Positions 18,554-31,929 are shown, numbered from the stretch's first letter. The stretch is 64,000 nucleotides of DNA from Halopseudomonas pelagia (GCF_009497895.1 NZ_CP033116.1:806001-870000); one strand, 5' to 3'. Notes: generated by a model not told the origin, from the sequence alone. A program made the numbers and translations.

Positions 18554-18976
18554 TTAGAAAGGTTTGACTACCACCAGGATGACCGCTCCCAGCAGCACGA
18601 ACACCGGCGCCTCATTGAACCAGCGGTAGAACACGTGCGAGCGCGTGTTGGCGTCATTGGCAAAGCGTTTTAGCAGAGTGCCGCAGACAAAATGATAGGC
18701 CACCAGTGCCGCTACCAACATCAGCTTGGCATGCAGCCAGCCATGCGAGAGCCATGCAGGTTGCAGCCAGAGCATCCAGAAGCCCAATGCCAGGGTGATT
18801 ACCATTGAGGGCGTCATAATGCCGCGGTATAGCTTGCGCTCCATGATCTTGAAACGTTCGCGGCTGATACTGTCGTCACTCTGGGCGTGATAGACGAACA
18901 GTCGCGGTAGGTAGAACAGGGCGGCAAACCAGGTCACCATGGCAATGATATGGAAGGCTTTGATCCACAGGTACAC
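18554..18976 (-). CDS. hemJ: protoporphyrinogen IX oxidase HemJ
   Basis: Inner-membrane protein of 140 residues with four hydrophobic segments. The family motif YLWIKAFHIIAMVTWFAALFYLPRLFVYH at the N-terminus carries the conserved His in KAFHII, and MERKLYRGIM and AHLMLV-like HAKLMLV follow. HemJ oxidises protoporphyrinogen IX in the haem pathway of many proteobacteria that lack HemG/HemY. The GTG at 18976 (GGAG six bases upstream) is chosen over an upstream GTG at 19006, because the family begins at this point. It converges with the AAA ATPase gene with only two bases between. Confidence 0.92.
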   Translation of the reverse strand: MYLWIKAFHIIAMVTWFAALFYLPRLFVYHAQSDDSISRERFKIMERKLYRGIMTPSMVITLALGFWMLWLQPAWLSHGWLHAKLMLVAALVAYHFVCGTLLKRFANDANTRSHVFYRWFNEAPVFVLLGAVILVVVKPF

Positions 18977-19095
18977 GGCAAGCTCCTCTACGACGGGTGT
19001 CTGCACCCACGCAGGGGCAGTGAGTGCTGGTATTTTACGTCAGCCCTTTTATCATAGGGGCGAACAGTCATGTACAAAACGATTCAGGAAATAAA

Positions 19096-20130
19096 ATGAT
19101 CAAAATCGGCATTGTAGGCGGGACCGGATACACAGGCGTCGAGTTGCTCAGGCTGCTGGCGCAACATCCCCAGGCCCATGTCGAGGTCATAACCTCCCGA
19201 TCGGAAGAAGGCCAGCGGGTTGTGGACATGTACCCTAACCTGCGCGGGCACTATGACAACCTCAAGTTCAGCGTGCCGGACGTTACTGCTCTGGGCGCCT
19301 GTGATGTGGTGTTCTTCGCTACTCCGCATGGCGTGGCCCATGCCATGGCTGGCGAGCTGCTGTCGACCAGCACTCGCATCATTGACCTGTCAGCCGACTT
19401 CCGGCTGAAGGATTCCGAGGAGTGGTCTCGCTGGTATGGGCAGCCGCACGGCGCGCCCGAATTACTGGAAACGGCTGTGTATGGCTTGCCGGAAGTCAAT
19501 CGGGAGGCCATCCGTACCGCGCGCTTGATCGCCGTGCCAGGCTGCTACCCCACCGCCGCCCAGTTAGGGCTCATTCCGCTATTGGAGGCCGGGCTGGCGG
19601 ATCCGTCACGCATCATTGCCGACTGCAAGTCCGGTGTTAGCGGCGCGGGCCGCGGCACCAATCTGGGTTCGTTGTTCTGCGAGTCCACCGAGAGCATGAA
19701 AGCTTATGCCGTGGCCGGCCATCGCCACCTGCCCGAGATCAGTGAGGGGTTGCGTCAGGCCGTCGGTGGTCCGGTAGGGCTGACCTTCGTACCGCACTTG
19801 ACGCCGATGATCCGCGGGATCCATGCCACGCTGTACTCGACTGTGGTCGACCACTCGGTGGATTTGCAGACCTTGTTCGAGCAGCGGTATGCCGATGAGC
19901 CCTTTGTCGATGTCATGCCAGCCGGCAGTCATCCAGAAACGCGCAGTGTGCGGGGTGCCAACGTTTGCAGGATCGCAGTCCACCGGCCACAGGGCGGCGA
20001 CCTGGTGGTGGTCCTGTCAGTGATCGACAATCTGGTTAAAGGCGCTTCAGGGCAGGCTGTGCAAAACATGAATATCGCGCTCGGGCTTGACGAGACTCTT
20101 GGGTTGTCCCATCCGGCGCTTATGCCCTGA
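19096..20130 (+). CDS. argC: N-acetyl-gamma-glutamyl-phosphate reductase
   Basis: NADPH-dependent reductase of arginine biosynthesis, 344 residues. It has the N-terminal nucleotide-binding loop [13 protein letters not shown] (about 5-17), and the catalytic cysteine in [14 protein letters not shown] (about residue 150), and the AGHRHLPEI motif (about 209). The ATG at 19096 gives the family-typical start MIKIGIVG. Its stop overlaps the next gene start (TGATG), so the downstream coiled-coil protein and bactofilin are probably co-translated with it. Confidence 0.96.
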   Translation: MIKIGIVGGTGYTGVELLRLLAQHPQAHVEVITSRSEEGQRVVDMYPNLRGHYDNLKFSVPDVTALGACDVVFFATPHGVAHAMAGELLSTSTRIIDLSADFRLKDSEEWSRWYGQPHGAPELLETAVYGLPEVNREAIRTARLIAVPGCYPTAAQLGLIPLLEAGLADPSRIIADCKSGVSGAGRGTNLGSLFCESTESMKAYAVAGHRHLPEISEGLRQAVGGPVGLTFVPHLTPMIRGIHATLYSTVVDHSVDLQTLFEQRYADEPFVDVMPAGSHPETRSVRGANVCRIAVHRPQGGDLVVVLSVIDNLVKGASGQAVQNMNIALGLDETLGLSHPALMP

Positions 20131-20894
20131 TGTTCAAACTGAAGCGCCGCCGGGTCTTGCGCGATCATCGCGTGGTCTTCATCCCGCGCACATCCAGGCT
20201 GGTTCAGGTGCTGAAGGTAGGGTTGATTGTCACGTTGTTGCTGGCTTCGCCGTTGAGTGCCTGGTTCGGCTGGGAGTTTGCGTTGCGCTCGCAACAGGCG
20301 GTTCTAGAGGAGAGAGATCAGTTGCTGGTGCGGCAATTGGAGCTGGCCTCCGAGCTGGATAGCGCGCGGCAAAGCCAGCAACAGATGGAGGTTGACTTGC
20401 TGGTGGCGCGCGAAGGTCTGCAGGAAGCGCGTGACGTGGTCCAAGAGTTGGAACAGCAATTGTTCCGAGTACAGCAGGATTTGGCCCAGTATCAGGGTGC
20501 TCTGGCGCCCAATGCGATGCTTCCCGGTTTGCGTATCCAGGCTTTTGAGCTGCATGCCACAGAAGCTCCGAACACTTTCCGCTATAAAGTCATGGTCAGC
20601 CGCGTCGGCGAAGAAAGCGATACGGTCCAGGCGCGGCTGGATGTGACCATTCATGGCCGCCAGGGCGGCGAGGCGGTAACCTTGACCCTGGATGATGTGA
20701 CAGGGGATCTGGCTGAAGATGTGATGAGCCTGAATTTCCGCTACTTCCAGGTAGTGCCCAGCAACGGCAGTGGTGCTGAATTGGTACTGCCAGATGATTT
20801 TCAGCCAGAACGCGTGATTCTCAAGGCCGTTCGCGATGGCAAAACTCTGGTAGAACAAGCATTCGATTGGACGGTAACAGGAGCAAGGCCCTGA
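20130..20894 (+). CDS. membrane-anchored coiled-coil protein (DUF6776-like)
   Basis: 254-residue protein with a basic N-terminus, one membrane segment (about residues 30-50, VGLIVTLLLASPLSAWFGW), a long coiled coil (about 56-125, rich in Leu/Glu/Gln) and a C-terminal beta-rich domain that should lie in the periplasm. I recall the name DUF6776 for such proteins; the function is unknown. It shares one base with argC and one base with the bactofilin gene. Next to a bactofilin, a role in positioning or anchoring envelope structures is a reasonable inference but unproven. Confidence 0.72.
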   Translation: MFKLKRRRVLRDHRVVFIPRTSRLVQVLKVGLIVTLLLASPLSAWFGWEFALRSQQAVLEERDQLLVRQLELASELDSARQSQQQMEVDLLVAREGLQEARDVVQELEQQLFRVQQDLAQYQGALAPNAMLPGLRIQAFELHATEAPNTFRYKVMVSRVGEESDTVQARLDVTIHGRQGGEAVTLTLDDVTGDLAEDVMSLNFRYFQVVPSNGSGAELVLPDDFQPERVILKAVRDGKTLVEQAFDWTVTGARP

Positions 20895-21316
20895 TGTTTG
20901 GAACAGACAAGCACAAAAAAGTAGATATCGGTCAGTTTGGCGGTAAAACCACGATCATCGCTCAAGACGCTGAGTTCAAAGGGGATTTTCGCTTCACCGG
21001 CGCCCTGCAGGTAGACGGACGTGTCATTGGCAATGTGCACGCGGATCAGGGCTTGGTACGCATTAGTGAACATGGCTGTATCGAGGGTGTTATCAGAGCG
21101 CCGAGCGTACTGATCAATGGTCAGGTAACCGGGGACGTACATGCTTCTGAGCACCTTGAGCTTGATGCCAAGGCGCGCATCAGCGGCGATCTGCATTACC
21201 GTTTCATGGAAATGGTCATGGGTGCACAGATCAGCGGTAACCTGCATTACATGGATGCAGAGCTGCCGGCCCAGGTCGCGTTACCGGTAGATACCGATTT
21301 GGTATCCGAAGAATAG
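20894..21316 (+). CDS. bactofilin (polymer-forming cytoskeletal protein)
   Basis: 140-residue bactofilin. The beta-helical core shows the repeating hydrophobic/Gly pattern: GKTTIIAQDAEFKGDFRFTGALQVDGRVIGNV followed by GLVRISEHGCIEGVIRAPSVLINGQVTGDVHASEHLEL. Bactofilins self-assemble into membrane-associated filaments linked to cell shape or peptidoglycan enzymes. The start ATG overlaps the stop of the preceding coiled-coil gene. The M23 peptidase encoded 1.5 kb downstream on the other strand is a typical kind of partner, but no link can be shown from sequence. Confidence 0.9.
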   Translation: MFGTDKHKKVDIGQFGGKTTIIAQDAEFKGDFRFTGALQVDGRVIGNVHADQGLVRISEHGCIEGVIRAPSVLINGQVTGDVHASEHLELDAKARISGDLHYRFMEMVMGAQISGNLHYMDAELPAQVALPVDTDLVSEE

Positions 21317-21346
21317 TTGACCAAAAGAGTCGGGAAAACGGATAAT
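21317..21346 (+). promoter_or_regulatory. candidate sigma-70 promoter of erpA
   Basis: TTGACC (21317-21322) and GATAAT (21341-21346) separated by 18 bases, directly after the bactofilin stop and 40 bases before the erpA start. The match is reasonable but not tested. Confidence 0.4.
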
Positions 21347-21386
21347 AGGCCGTTAGTGTGCTTTTGCACCCGTCGCTGGAGGATGT

Positions 21387-21740
21387 ATGTCTACTGCTGA
21401 AATGTTTACCCCCACTCCCTTGCTGTTTACCGACAACGCCGTATCCAAGGTCCGCGCGCTGATCGATGAAGAGGGTAATGAGCGCCTGAGCCTGCGGGTG
21501 TTCGTAACCGGGGGTGGCTGTTCGGGGTTCCAGTATGGTTTTACTTTCGATGACGAGCTGGCTGAAGACGATACCGTGGTCGAGCGCGAGGGTGTGAAAC
21601 TGGTGGTCGACCCGATGAGCTTTCAGTACCTCGCCGGATCTGAGGTCGATTATCTGGAAGGCTTGGAAGGTTCGCGTTTTGTCATCAATAATCCCAATGC
21701 AGCCACTACCTGTGGTTGTGGTTCTTCGTTCTCCGTCTGA
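21387..21740 (+). CDS. erpA: iron-sulfur cluster insertion protein ErpA
   Basis: A-type Fe-S carrier, 117 residues, that delivers clusters to essential apo-enzymes such as IspG/IspH. The three cluster cysteines are in [11 protein letters not shown] (about residue 45) and [11 protein letters not shown] at the C-terminus. The sequence [20 protein letters not shown] is typical of ErpA rather than IscA. It follows argC-bactofilin as in other pseudomonads and converges with anmK. Confidence 0.95.
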   Translation: MSTAEMFTPTPLLFTDNAVSKVRALIDEEGNERLSLRVFVTGGGCSGFQYGFTFDDELAEDDTVVEREGVKLVVDPMSFQYLAGSEVDYLEGLEGSRFVINNPNAATTCGCGSSFSV

Positions 21741-21771
21741 AGCCATTCACTGCGCTTGCCGCTTTCTGGCT

Positions 21772-22872
21772 TCAGGCCGGATAAATCGCTCCGAGAATAC
21801 GCTCGCCTATGGCGCCGGTCACTGCCGGCAGATTGCCTGCTAGGCGCTCGGTACAGCGCCAGGCCAGCCAGGCGAAAGCCATTGCTTCCATCCAGTCCGG
21901 ATCTACGCCAAGTTCTGCGGTAGTCAGCACCTGCATGCTCGGCAAGTGGTGCGCGAGCCGCTCGATCAACAGGATGTTCCGCGCGCCGCCGCCACACAGG
22001 TATAGCGCCTGGCTGTCGCTGGCGTATTGACTCGCGGCCTGGCCTATGGAGCGCGCGCTCAGCTCTACCAGAGTCGCTTGCACATTTTCTGGTGCGGCGG
22101 GCGGGAAGTTTCCAAGCTGCTGGTGTAGCCAGTACGGATTAAAATATTCACGTCCAGTGCTTTTGGGTCCCGTGCGTTGAAAGTATCCGTCATTCAGCAT
22201 TGAGTTCAGCAGTTCTGGCAGCACTTTTCCGCTGCGTGCCCAGTCCCCTGCGTGATCGTAAGCTTGGCCCAGATGCTGGTTGATCCAGTAATCCAGCAGC
22301 ACATTGCCAGGGCCACTATCGAAGCCTGTCGCAGGCTGGCCGGGTCGCATGATGGTCAGGTTGGCAAAGCCGCCCACGTTGACCAGCGTTCGGGTAGTTG
22401 CCGAATCACGTAATAGCCAATCGTGAAAAGCCGGTACCAGCGGCGCGCCCTCACCACCTGCGGCAATGTCGCGACTGCGGAAATCGCTTATTACGCAGAT
22501 CTTTGTCAGTTCGGCGAGCAGGGCGGGCGCGCCGATCTGCAGGCTGAAGCCCAGGTCCGGGTGGTGACGGATGGTCTGGCCATGACTGCCGATAGTCGCA
22601 ATTTGATTGGGGCTTAGCTGCAGCTGTTCCAGCAGTGATGTTACCCCGCCGGCAGCCAGACGAGCCCAGGCCTGACCAGCGATACCGGCGCGATAAATTT
22701 CATTGGTGTCAGGGCTGCACAGGGCCAGGAGGTCGTTGCGCAATGAATCGGGGAAGGGTACGCAACAGGCGGCCATTAAGCGCACCTGTTGAGGAGGGGT
22801 GATCTCGGTAATAGCGATGTCGATACCATCCAGACTAGTGCCCGACATGATACCGACATGCAGGTGGGACAC
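21772..22872 (-). CDS. anmK: anhydro-N-acetylmuramic acid kinase
   Basis: Kinase of peptidoglycan recycling that opens and phosphorylates 1,6-anhydro-MurNAc. The 366-residue product begins MSHLHVGIMSGTSLDGIDIAI, the diagnostic phosphate-binding start, and contains NVGGFANLTIM and YLCGGGARNILL (ATP-binding parts of the ASKHA fold). Its start abuts the stop of the M23 peptidase gene upstream, so the two cell-wall genes form one operon. Confidence 0.95.
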   Translation of the reverse strand: MSHLHVGIMSGTSLDGIDIAITEITPPQQVRLMAACCVPFPDSLRNDLLALCSPDTNEIYRAGIAGQAWARLAAGGVTSLLEQLQLSPNQIATIGSHGQTIRHHPDLGFSLQIGAPALLAELTKICVISDFRSRDIAAGGEGAPLVPAFHDWLLRDSATTRTLVNVGGFANLTIMRPGQPATGFDSGPGNVLLDYWINQHLGQAYDHAGDWARSGKVLPELLNSMLNDGYFQRTGPKSTGREYFNPYWLHQQLGNFPPAAPENVQATLVELSARSIGQAASQYASDSQALYLCGGGARNILLIERLAHHLPSMQVLTTAELGVDPDWMEAMAFAWLAWRCTERLAGNLPAVTGAIGERILGAIYPA

Positions 22873-24327
22873 TTATTGCTCCAGCAGAGCCAGTTGAGTG
22901 TCTCTGTTCTGGTCCAGGCTGGCCATCATCTTGTTGCTGATCGCCATAAACGCGGTGCGCTCATTCTGCGGTACCGGGTCAGCCACAGGCAGGTCAACCC
23001 CAAGCGGATTGACGTGACGGCCATTGACCAGGAATTCATAATGCAGGTGCGGGCCCGTTGCTAGCCCGGTCATGCCGACATAGCCAATTATCTGACCTTG
23101 CGACACATTGGAGCCCTGGCGCAGATTCTTGGCGAAGCGGTTCATGTGCGCATACAGCGTTTTGTATTTCTGCCCGTGTTGCACGACGATGGTGTTGCCG
23201 TATCCGCCTTTACGTCCAAAATGGACGATGCGGCCGTCACCGGTGGCTTTGATCGGCGTGCCGGTAGAGGCAGCATAATCGACACCGTTATGAGCACGAA
23301 TCTTGTTCAGAATCGGGTGACGACGGTTGGGGTTGAATTTGGAGCTGATACGCGCAAATTCGACCGGCGTGCGGATAAATGCCTTACGCAAGCTGGTGCC
23401 ATCAGCACGGTAATAGCTGCTGTAGCCGCTCTTGTCTGTAAAGCGCACTGCGGTAAACGTCTTGCCGCGATTGCTAAAGCGAGCAGCGAGAATATTGTTG
23501 GTGCCCACGCGTTTATCACCCACGTGGAGCTCTTCATAAACCACTTCGAAGCGATCGCCTTGGCGAATATCACGTGCAAAGTCCACGTCATAGCCGAAGA
23601 TGTTCGCCATCTCCATTGTCAGGTTGTGTGACATGCCGGCTTTTTGCGCGGCGAGAAACAGCGAGCTGGTAATCTCGCCTTGCGCGTATTGCGTTCGCAC
23701 ATCAGGGGTGATCAGTTCGTTATTGACCACATAATTATCGCCTTCACGGTCCAGACGCAGCGTCTCCAGATCGTTCAGCTTGGACTTGAGTGCATCCAGC
23801 TCGCCATTTGCGCCAAGTTTGAAATCCAGAACTTGGCCTGCCTTGAGGCGAGTGAAACGCTTGGCGTCCGAACTGCTATTGATCACTGAATGCAGCGTGC
23901 TGGCAGAGAGACCGACGCGCTCGAACACCACTGAAAGCGTGTCACCGCTCTCAACAGGAACGCTCATCCACTCCGAGGCAGGCTGCGCTTTAGCTACCAT
24001 GGCCATGGGTAGGTCGACCGGCAGAGCTTGACGGTCGCTGCCACGGAAAGTCTGCTTGGCAGCCAGGGGTACTGGTTGCTTGTTCAATTCGTCGGCCAGC
24101 GAAAAAGTGACTGTTTCGCTGATCAGGGCGTCCAAATCTCTAGACGAGCCCGGTGACTCCAGGTGATTGGTAATGGTATCAAGATCAAGCTGCACATACG
24201 TTTTGCGAGCTTCTACATCCGAGGTCGGGATAACGAGCAGAAAGATGCTCAGCGCTGCTGCTATACCGCTAGCCGCTACAATATGGCTTTTGGGGTACAG
24301 CGGCGGTTTTGTCTTGTGAGAAGGCAT
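22873..24327 (-). CDS. M23 murein DD-endopeptidase, MepM-like
   Basis: Peptidoglycan hydrolase, 484 residues, with an N-terminal membrane anchor (about 15-32), an OapA/LysM-like segment (ESGDTLSVVFERVGLSASTL, about 120-140) and a C-terminal LytM (M23) domain. Zinc ligands are in HNGVDYAASTGTPI (H-x3-D, about 345) and in YAHMNRFA and GPHLHYEF (H-x-H, about 425). It probably cuts peptide crosslinks during wall growth. The stop is directly followed by anmK. Confidence 0.92.
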   Translation of the reverse strand: MPSHKTKPPLYPKSHIVAASGIAAALSIFLLVIPTSDVEARKTYVQLDLDTITNHLESPGSSRDLDALISETVTFSLADELNKQPVPLAAKQTFRGSDRQALPVDLPMAMVAKAQPASEWMSVPVESGDTLSVVFERVGLSASTLHSVINSSSDAKRFTRLKAGQVLDFKLGANGELDALKSKLNDLETLRLDREGDNYVVNNELITPDVRTQYAQGEITSSLFLAAQKAGMSHNLTMEMANIFGYDVDFARDIRQGDRFEVVYEELHVGDKRVGTNNILAARFSNRGKTFTAVRFTDKSGYSSYYRADGTSLRKAFIRTPVEFARISSKFNPNRRHPILNKIRAHNGVDYAASTGTPIKATGDGRIVHFGRKGGYGNTIVVQHGQKYKTLYAHMNRFAKNLRQGSNVSQGQIIGYVGMTGLATGPHLHYEFLVNGRHVNPLGVDLPVADPVPQNERTAFMAISNKMMASLDQNRDTQLALLEQ

Positions 24328-24546
24328 AAGCGCTCTTGTGGTCGAGTCTGAATAAAGTGTAATAACTTGCTAAATTATAACTGAAAGTCCCTCGTTGCAA
24401 CCCTTCAGTGCCACCGCCCGTCAGTTTTCCAGCGCGCGGTGTGTTGCTATTCTGACGCAAGGCCGTCTGCCAAAGTTGTAATTGGTCAGCAATGTTGTAT
24501 GTTTGGTTCCCTTTTTTGCCCATCAAAATACAGGATCTACTGATTT

Positions 24547-25746
24547 ATGAAGCCGGTTGACGAGCAGTTGGCGCTGATCAAGCGCGGCGCGGACGAAATT
24601 CTGGTTGAAAATGAGCTGCGTATCAAGCTTGAGCGTGGTTTGCCGCTACGTATCAAGGCAGGTTTTGATCCAACTGCGCCAGATTTGCATCTTGGGCATA
24701 CCGTCCTGATCAACAAGCTGCGTCAGTTTCAGGAGCTGGGCCACCAGGTACTTTTTCTTATCGGCGACTTCACTGGCATGATCGGCGACCCTTCCGGCAA
24801 GAACGTTACGCGTTTGCCGCTGACCCGGGAACAGGTTCTCGATAATGCCGAGACCTATAAAGAGCAGGTGTTCAAGATTTTGGACCCGGCACTGACTGAG
24901 GTCATGTTCAATTCCACCTGGATGGACAAGATGACCTCGGCCGACATGATTCAATTGGCCGGCAAATACACCGTCGCGCGCATGCTCGAGCGGGATGACT
25001 TCGACAAGCGTTATAAAGGTGGGCAGTCCATCGCCATCCACGAATTCCTTTACCCGCTGGTGCAGGGTTATGACTCGGTAGCCATGCAGGCAGATGTGGA
25101 GCTTGGCGGTACTGATCAAAAATTCAATCTGCTGATGGGTCGTGAGCTTCAACGTCAGTATGGTCAGGAGCCGCAGGTCATTCTGACCATGCCGTTGCTC
25201 GAAGGGCTGGATGGCGTTAAGAAGATGTCCAAGTCGCTGGGTAACTATGTCGGCATTAATGACGCCCCGGGGGAGATGTACAACAAGATCGTGTCCATGC
25301 CGGACAGTTTGATGTGGCGCTACTTCGAACTGCTCAGCTTTCGTAGCATGGAAGAGATCAGCGGTTTGCGCTCCGAGGTGGATGCCGGTGCGAACCCGCG
25401 CGATATCAAGATCAAGCTCGCTGAAGAGCTGGTCGAGCGGTTTCACGGTGCGGAGGCGGCGGCCAATGCCCACCGTTCAGCGGGTAATCGTCTGAAGGAA
25501 GGTGAGCTGCCGGACGATATCCCCGAGATTCAGCTGGAGGCTACGGAGCCCATGCCGGTGTCTGCTGTGTTGAACCGGGCGGGAATGGCAAAGAATGCGG
25601 CTGCAGCGCGCGATCTGCTTTCCGCCGGCTCGGTGCGGGTGGATGGAGAGGCTGTTGATCGTGACTTTGTCTTCCAGTTGGGTACTGAGTACGTCTGTCA
25701 GGCGGGCAAGAAGAAGTTTGCACGCATTACGCTAAAAAGCGCTTGA
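24547..25746 (+). CDS. tyrS: tyrosyl-tRNA synthetase
   Basis: Class I aminoacyl-tRNA synthetase, 399 residues, that charges tRNA-Tyr. The HIGH-type motif is HLGHTVLI (about residue 45), the KMSKS motif is [10 protein letters not shown] (about 226), and a C-terminal S4 RNA-binding domain (about 335-399, [19 protein letters not shown]) is present. The short TyrZ-like form used in pseudomonads has this length. The stop overlaps the first of the rRNA promoters. Confidence 0.96.
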   Translation: MKPVDEQLALIKRGADEILVENELRIKLERGLPLRIKAGFDPTAPDLHLGHTVLINKLRQFQELGHQVLFLIGDFTGMIGDPSGKNVTRLPLTREQVLDNAETYKEQVFKILDPALTEVMFNSTWMDKMTSADMIQLAGKYTVARMLERDDFDKRYKGGQSIAIHEFLYPLVQGYDSVAMQADVELGGTDQKFNLLMGRELQRQYGQEPQVILTMPLLEGLDGVKKMSKSLGNYVGINDAPGEMYNKIVSMPDSLMWRYFELLSFRSMEEISGLRSEVDAGANPRDIKIKLAEELVERFHGAEAAANAHRSAGNRLKEGELPDDIPEIQLEATEPMPVSAVLNRAGMAKNAAAARDLLSAGSVRVDGEAVDRDFVFQLGTEYVCQAGKKKFARITLKSA

Positions 25747-25770
25747 CGGTTTTCTCATAGCCCCTATAAT
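25743..25770 (+). promoter_or_regulatory. rRNA operon promoter, candidate P0
   Basis: TTGACG (25743-25748) and TATAAT (25765-25770), spacer 16, followed by a GCGCGTC discriminator. The -35 overlaps the tyrS stop codon. Weaker -35 than the three downstream copies but the best -10. Confidence 0.6.
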
Positions 25771-25840
25771 GCGCGTCTGCCCAAACGGGGTGCTTTGCAT
25801 AAAGCGCTTTACAATCAATAAGTTAGCGATAATTTAGCGG

Positions 25841-25868
25841 TTGACAAGGCAGGCGAGTAGCGTAGAAT
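25841..25868 (+). promoter_or_regulatory. rRNA operon promoter, candidate P1
   Basis: TTGACA (25841-25846) and TAGAAT (25863-25868), spacer 16, with a GCGCC discriminator of the kind associated with growth-rate and ppGpp control. Confidence 0.75.
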
Positions 25869-25944
25869 GCGCCGCTCACTGGGAAGGTCGGCAGGATCAC
25901 TTTTCCAGGTGCTGAGTTAAGTCAGCGAAGTTTTACGGAAGCGG

Positions 25945-25972
25945 TTGACAGGGGTTTTGGCTCCTGTAGAAT
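25945..25972 (+). promoter_or_regulatory. rRNA operon promoter, candidate P2
   Basis: TTGACA (25945-25950) and TAGAAT (25967-25972), spacer 16, with a GCGCCTC discriminator; the box arrangement repeats that of the promoter about 104 bases upstream. Confidence 0.75.
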
Positions 25973-26053
25973 GCGCCTCCCGGTCACGAGAAAGAGGTTG
26001 TTCTCGGGGCCAGACAAGCAAGGATGTGATGAACAAGATTCTCACAAAAATGC

Positions 26054-26081
26054 TTGACAGATTAGAAGGTTAGCGTAAGAT
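26054..26081 (+). promoter_or_regulatory. rRNA operon promoter, candidate P3
   Basis: TTGACA (26054-26059) and TAAGAT (26076-26081), spacer 16, followed by ACGCGGCC. It lies about 200 bases upstream of mature 16S and just before the leader boxA. Confidence 0.7.
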
Positions 26082-26117
26082 ACGCGGCCTTGGTTAAGCG
26101 GAAACGCGAACCGAAAC

Positions 26118-26128
26118 GCTCTTTAACA
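26118..26128 (+). promoter_or_regulatory. leader boxA antitermination site
   Basis: GCTCTTTAACA matches the rRNA boxA core that recruits NusB/NusE to prevent premature Rho termination of rRNA transcripts. A second copy sits in the 16S-23S spacer. Confidence 0.85.
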
Positions 26129-26131
26129 ATG

Positions 26132-26160
26132 TGAATCAAGTAATTCGTGTGGGTGCTTGC
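26132..26160 (+). other. 16S RNase III processing stem, 5' strand
   Basis: This segment (tgaatcaagtaattcgtgtg and following bases) is complementary to 27843-27870 on the other side of 16S, with nearly perfect pairing over 28 bases. The resulting duplex loops out the 16S precursor for RNase III cleavage. Confidence 0.85.
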
Positions 26161-26280
26161 CTTATGGGATTGATGATCCGAAAGATTATCAGCCTAAGCA
26201 AGTTACTCTGTGAATTCACTGAGTTTTTTGTAATAAAGCTGAGCCAAGTTTAGGGTTTTCACAAAACCCAATCAGTCTTA

Positions 26281-27817
<1,537 letters not shown>

Positions 27818-27884
27818 ATCGATAGATCACAGACCATTCGGTCAAGCACTCACACGAATTACTTGATTCATTAAGAAAGCGATA

Positions 27885-28022
27885 GGGTCTTTAGCTCTCA
27901 AGCTACAGTTCACCCGTAGCAGCTAAGTCTAGGCTTATCTGTTTCGAGCGTCCCCGGGCAATTGAGTTTGACGCGGTTGGTTAGAGCGCACCCCCTTGTT
28001 GTATGAGGAGTAGGGTGAGGTC
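27885..28022 (+). pseudogene. probable disrupted tRNA-Ile relic in the rRNA spacer
   Basis: Three pieces of tRNA-Ile occur here in order: gggtctttagctc (27885-27897, compare gggtctgtagctc), gttggttagagcgcacccc (27976-27994) and gggtgaggtc (28013-28022). A stretch of about 77 unrelated bases separates the first two, and about 18 bases replace the anticodon loop; the T-arm and 3' acceptor are missing. The first piece lies at the distance from 16S where pseudomonads usually start tRNA-Ile (from memory). The intact gene follows at 28058. The first piece alone could be chance; the second and third are convincing. Confidence 0.6.
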
Positions 28023-28057
28023 AATGACCGGACGAGTTGAATGATGCCGAGATAATT

Positions 28058-28134
<77 letters not shown>

Positions 28135-28163
28135 ATTGTCGAGGTGTGGAAGGTCTTGAAAAA

Positions 28164-28239
28164 GGGGCCATAGCTCAGCTGGGAGAGCGCCTGCCTTGCA
28201 CGCAGGAGGTCAGCGGTTCGATCCCGCTTGGCTCCACCA
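28164..28239 (+). tRNA. alaT: tRNA-Ala (TGC anticodon)
   Basis: 76 bases with encoded CCA. Acceptor GGGGCCA pairs with TGGCTCC (one G-T pair), the D-arm has AGCTCAGCTGGGAGAGC, the anticodon arm is CTGCCTTGCACGCAG with anticodon TGC, and the T-loop is GTTCGATCC. Confidence 0.97.
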
Positions 28240-28355
28240 AGACGCAGTAGGTCAGAGACGACCGAGATACCGATCGCTAGACGCCAGAGTTCATACATGA
28301 ACAATCACCGGGAAGGCTCCGAGTGGATTGTTGATGTCTGGTCTTTGTGCCAGTC

Positions 28356-28368
28356 GCTCTTTAACAAT
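28356..28368 (+). promoter_or_regulatory. spacer boxA antitermination site
   Basis: GCTCTTTAACAAT repeats the leader boxA and should re-establish the Nus antitermination complex before 23S. Confidence 0.85.
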
Positions 28369-28376
28369 GTGGGAAA

Positions 28377-28540
28377 GTGATAGAAATGATAGACATAACA
28401 GACGTTTCACTGCGATCTGTTATGGCTAAGGTAACTTGTAATCTCAACGCAAGTTCCGGATTGTCGTGAATCATGTCATACATATCGCTTTGAATAATCG
28501 GCGCTAGCTTCGGCTAACGACAGATTGTTTGGGGTTATAT
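28377..28540 (+). other. 23S RNase III processing stalk, 5' strand
   Basis: Segments upstream of 23S pair with segments downstream: gtgatagaaatg (28377-28388) with 31519-31530, the stretch 28427-28479 with about 31454-31510, and the last 20 bases before 23S with 31429-31450. Together they form a long duplex around the 23S precursor. Confidence 0.8.
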
Positions 28541-31430
<2,890 letters not shown>

Positions 31431-31579
31431 ATAACACCCAAGCAATTTGGTGTGGTCATGACCTTGATGAACGACAATCCGAACTTGGATTGAGATTGCA
31501 GTTACCGCTATGAAAAAACATTTCTATCACCGAACCACCCCTTTACGCCGTGTAGGCTAGCACCTGCACAGCAACGAAT

Positions 31580-31697
31580 TGCTTGACGACCATAGAGCAT
31601 TGGAACCACCTGATCCCATCCCGAACTCAGAAGTGAAACGATGCATCGCCGATGGTAGTGTGAGGTTTCCTCATGTGAGAGTAGGTCATCGTCAAGC
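31580..31697 (+). rRNA. rrf: 5S ribosomal RNA
   Basis: About 118 bases with the 5' end TGCTTGACGACCATAGAGC pairing with the 3' end GTCATCGTCAAGC, and the conserved CCGAACTCAGAAGTGAAACG loop. Third rRNA of the operon. Confidence 0.96.
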
Positions 31698-31710
31698 GCT
31701 TATACTGAAC

Positions 31711-31740
31711 AGCCCCGCCTGGAAACAGCGCGGGGCTTTT
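31711..31740 (+). terminator. intrinsic terminator of the rRNA operon
   Basis: Stem agccccgc (31711-31718) / gcggggct (31730-31737) with an 11-base loop, followed by a T-rich run. It ends the rRNA transcript 13 bases after 5S. Confidence 0.9.
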
Positions 31741-31818
31741 CTTTGCGCGGAAAAAAGTGGTCCAAGCCACTTGAACCAACGACTACCCTGTATTCAACCC
31801 CCTTGTCCCGGCCATACC

Positions 31819-31929
31819 CGTCATTCCCGCGCAGGCGGGAATCCAGTCGGACCTGGACTCCTGCACCTTGATCGCAAGCAGAGCGCTCTCTACCGCTGCG
31901 CTTGGATTCCCGCCTGCGCGGGAATGACG
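31819..31929. repeat. inverted pair of REP-like palindromes
   Basis: cgtcattcccgcgcaggcgg... (31819-31846) recurs inverted as ...ccgcctgcgcgggaatgacg (31902-31929), with about 55 bases between. Each copy is itself a GC-rich palindrome (attcccgc / gcgggaat type). This is the layout of REP doublets or REPINs, which are common in pseudomonad intergenic DNA. The rest of the 400 bases between 5S and the IS66 element shows no gene. Confidence 0.8.
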
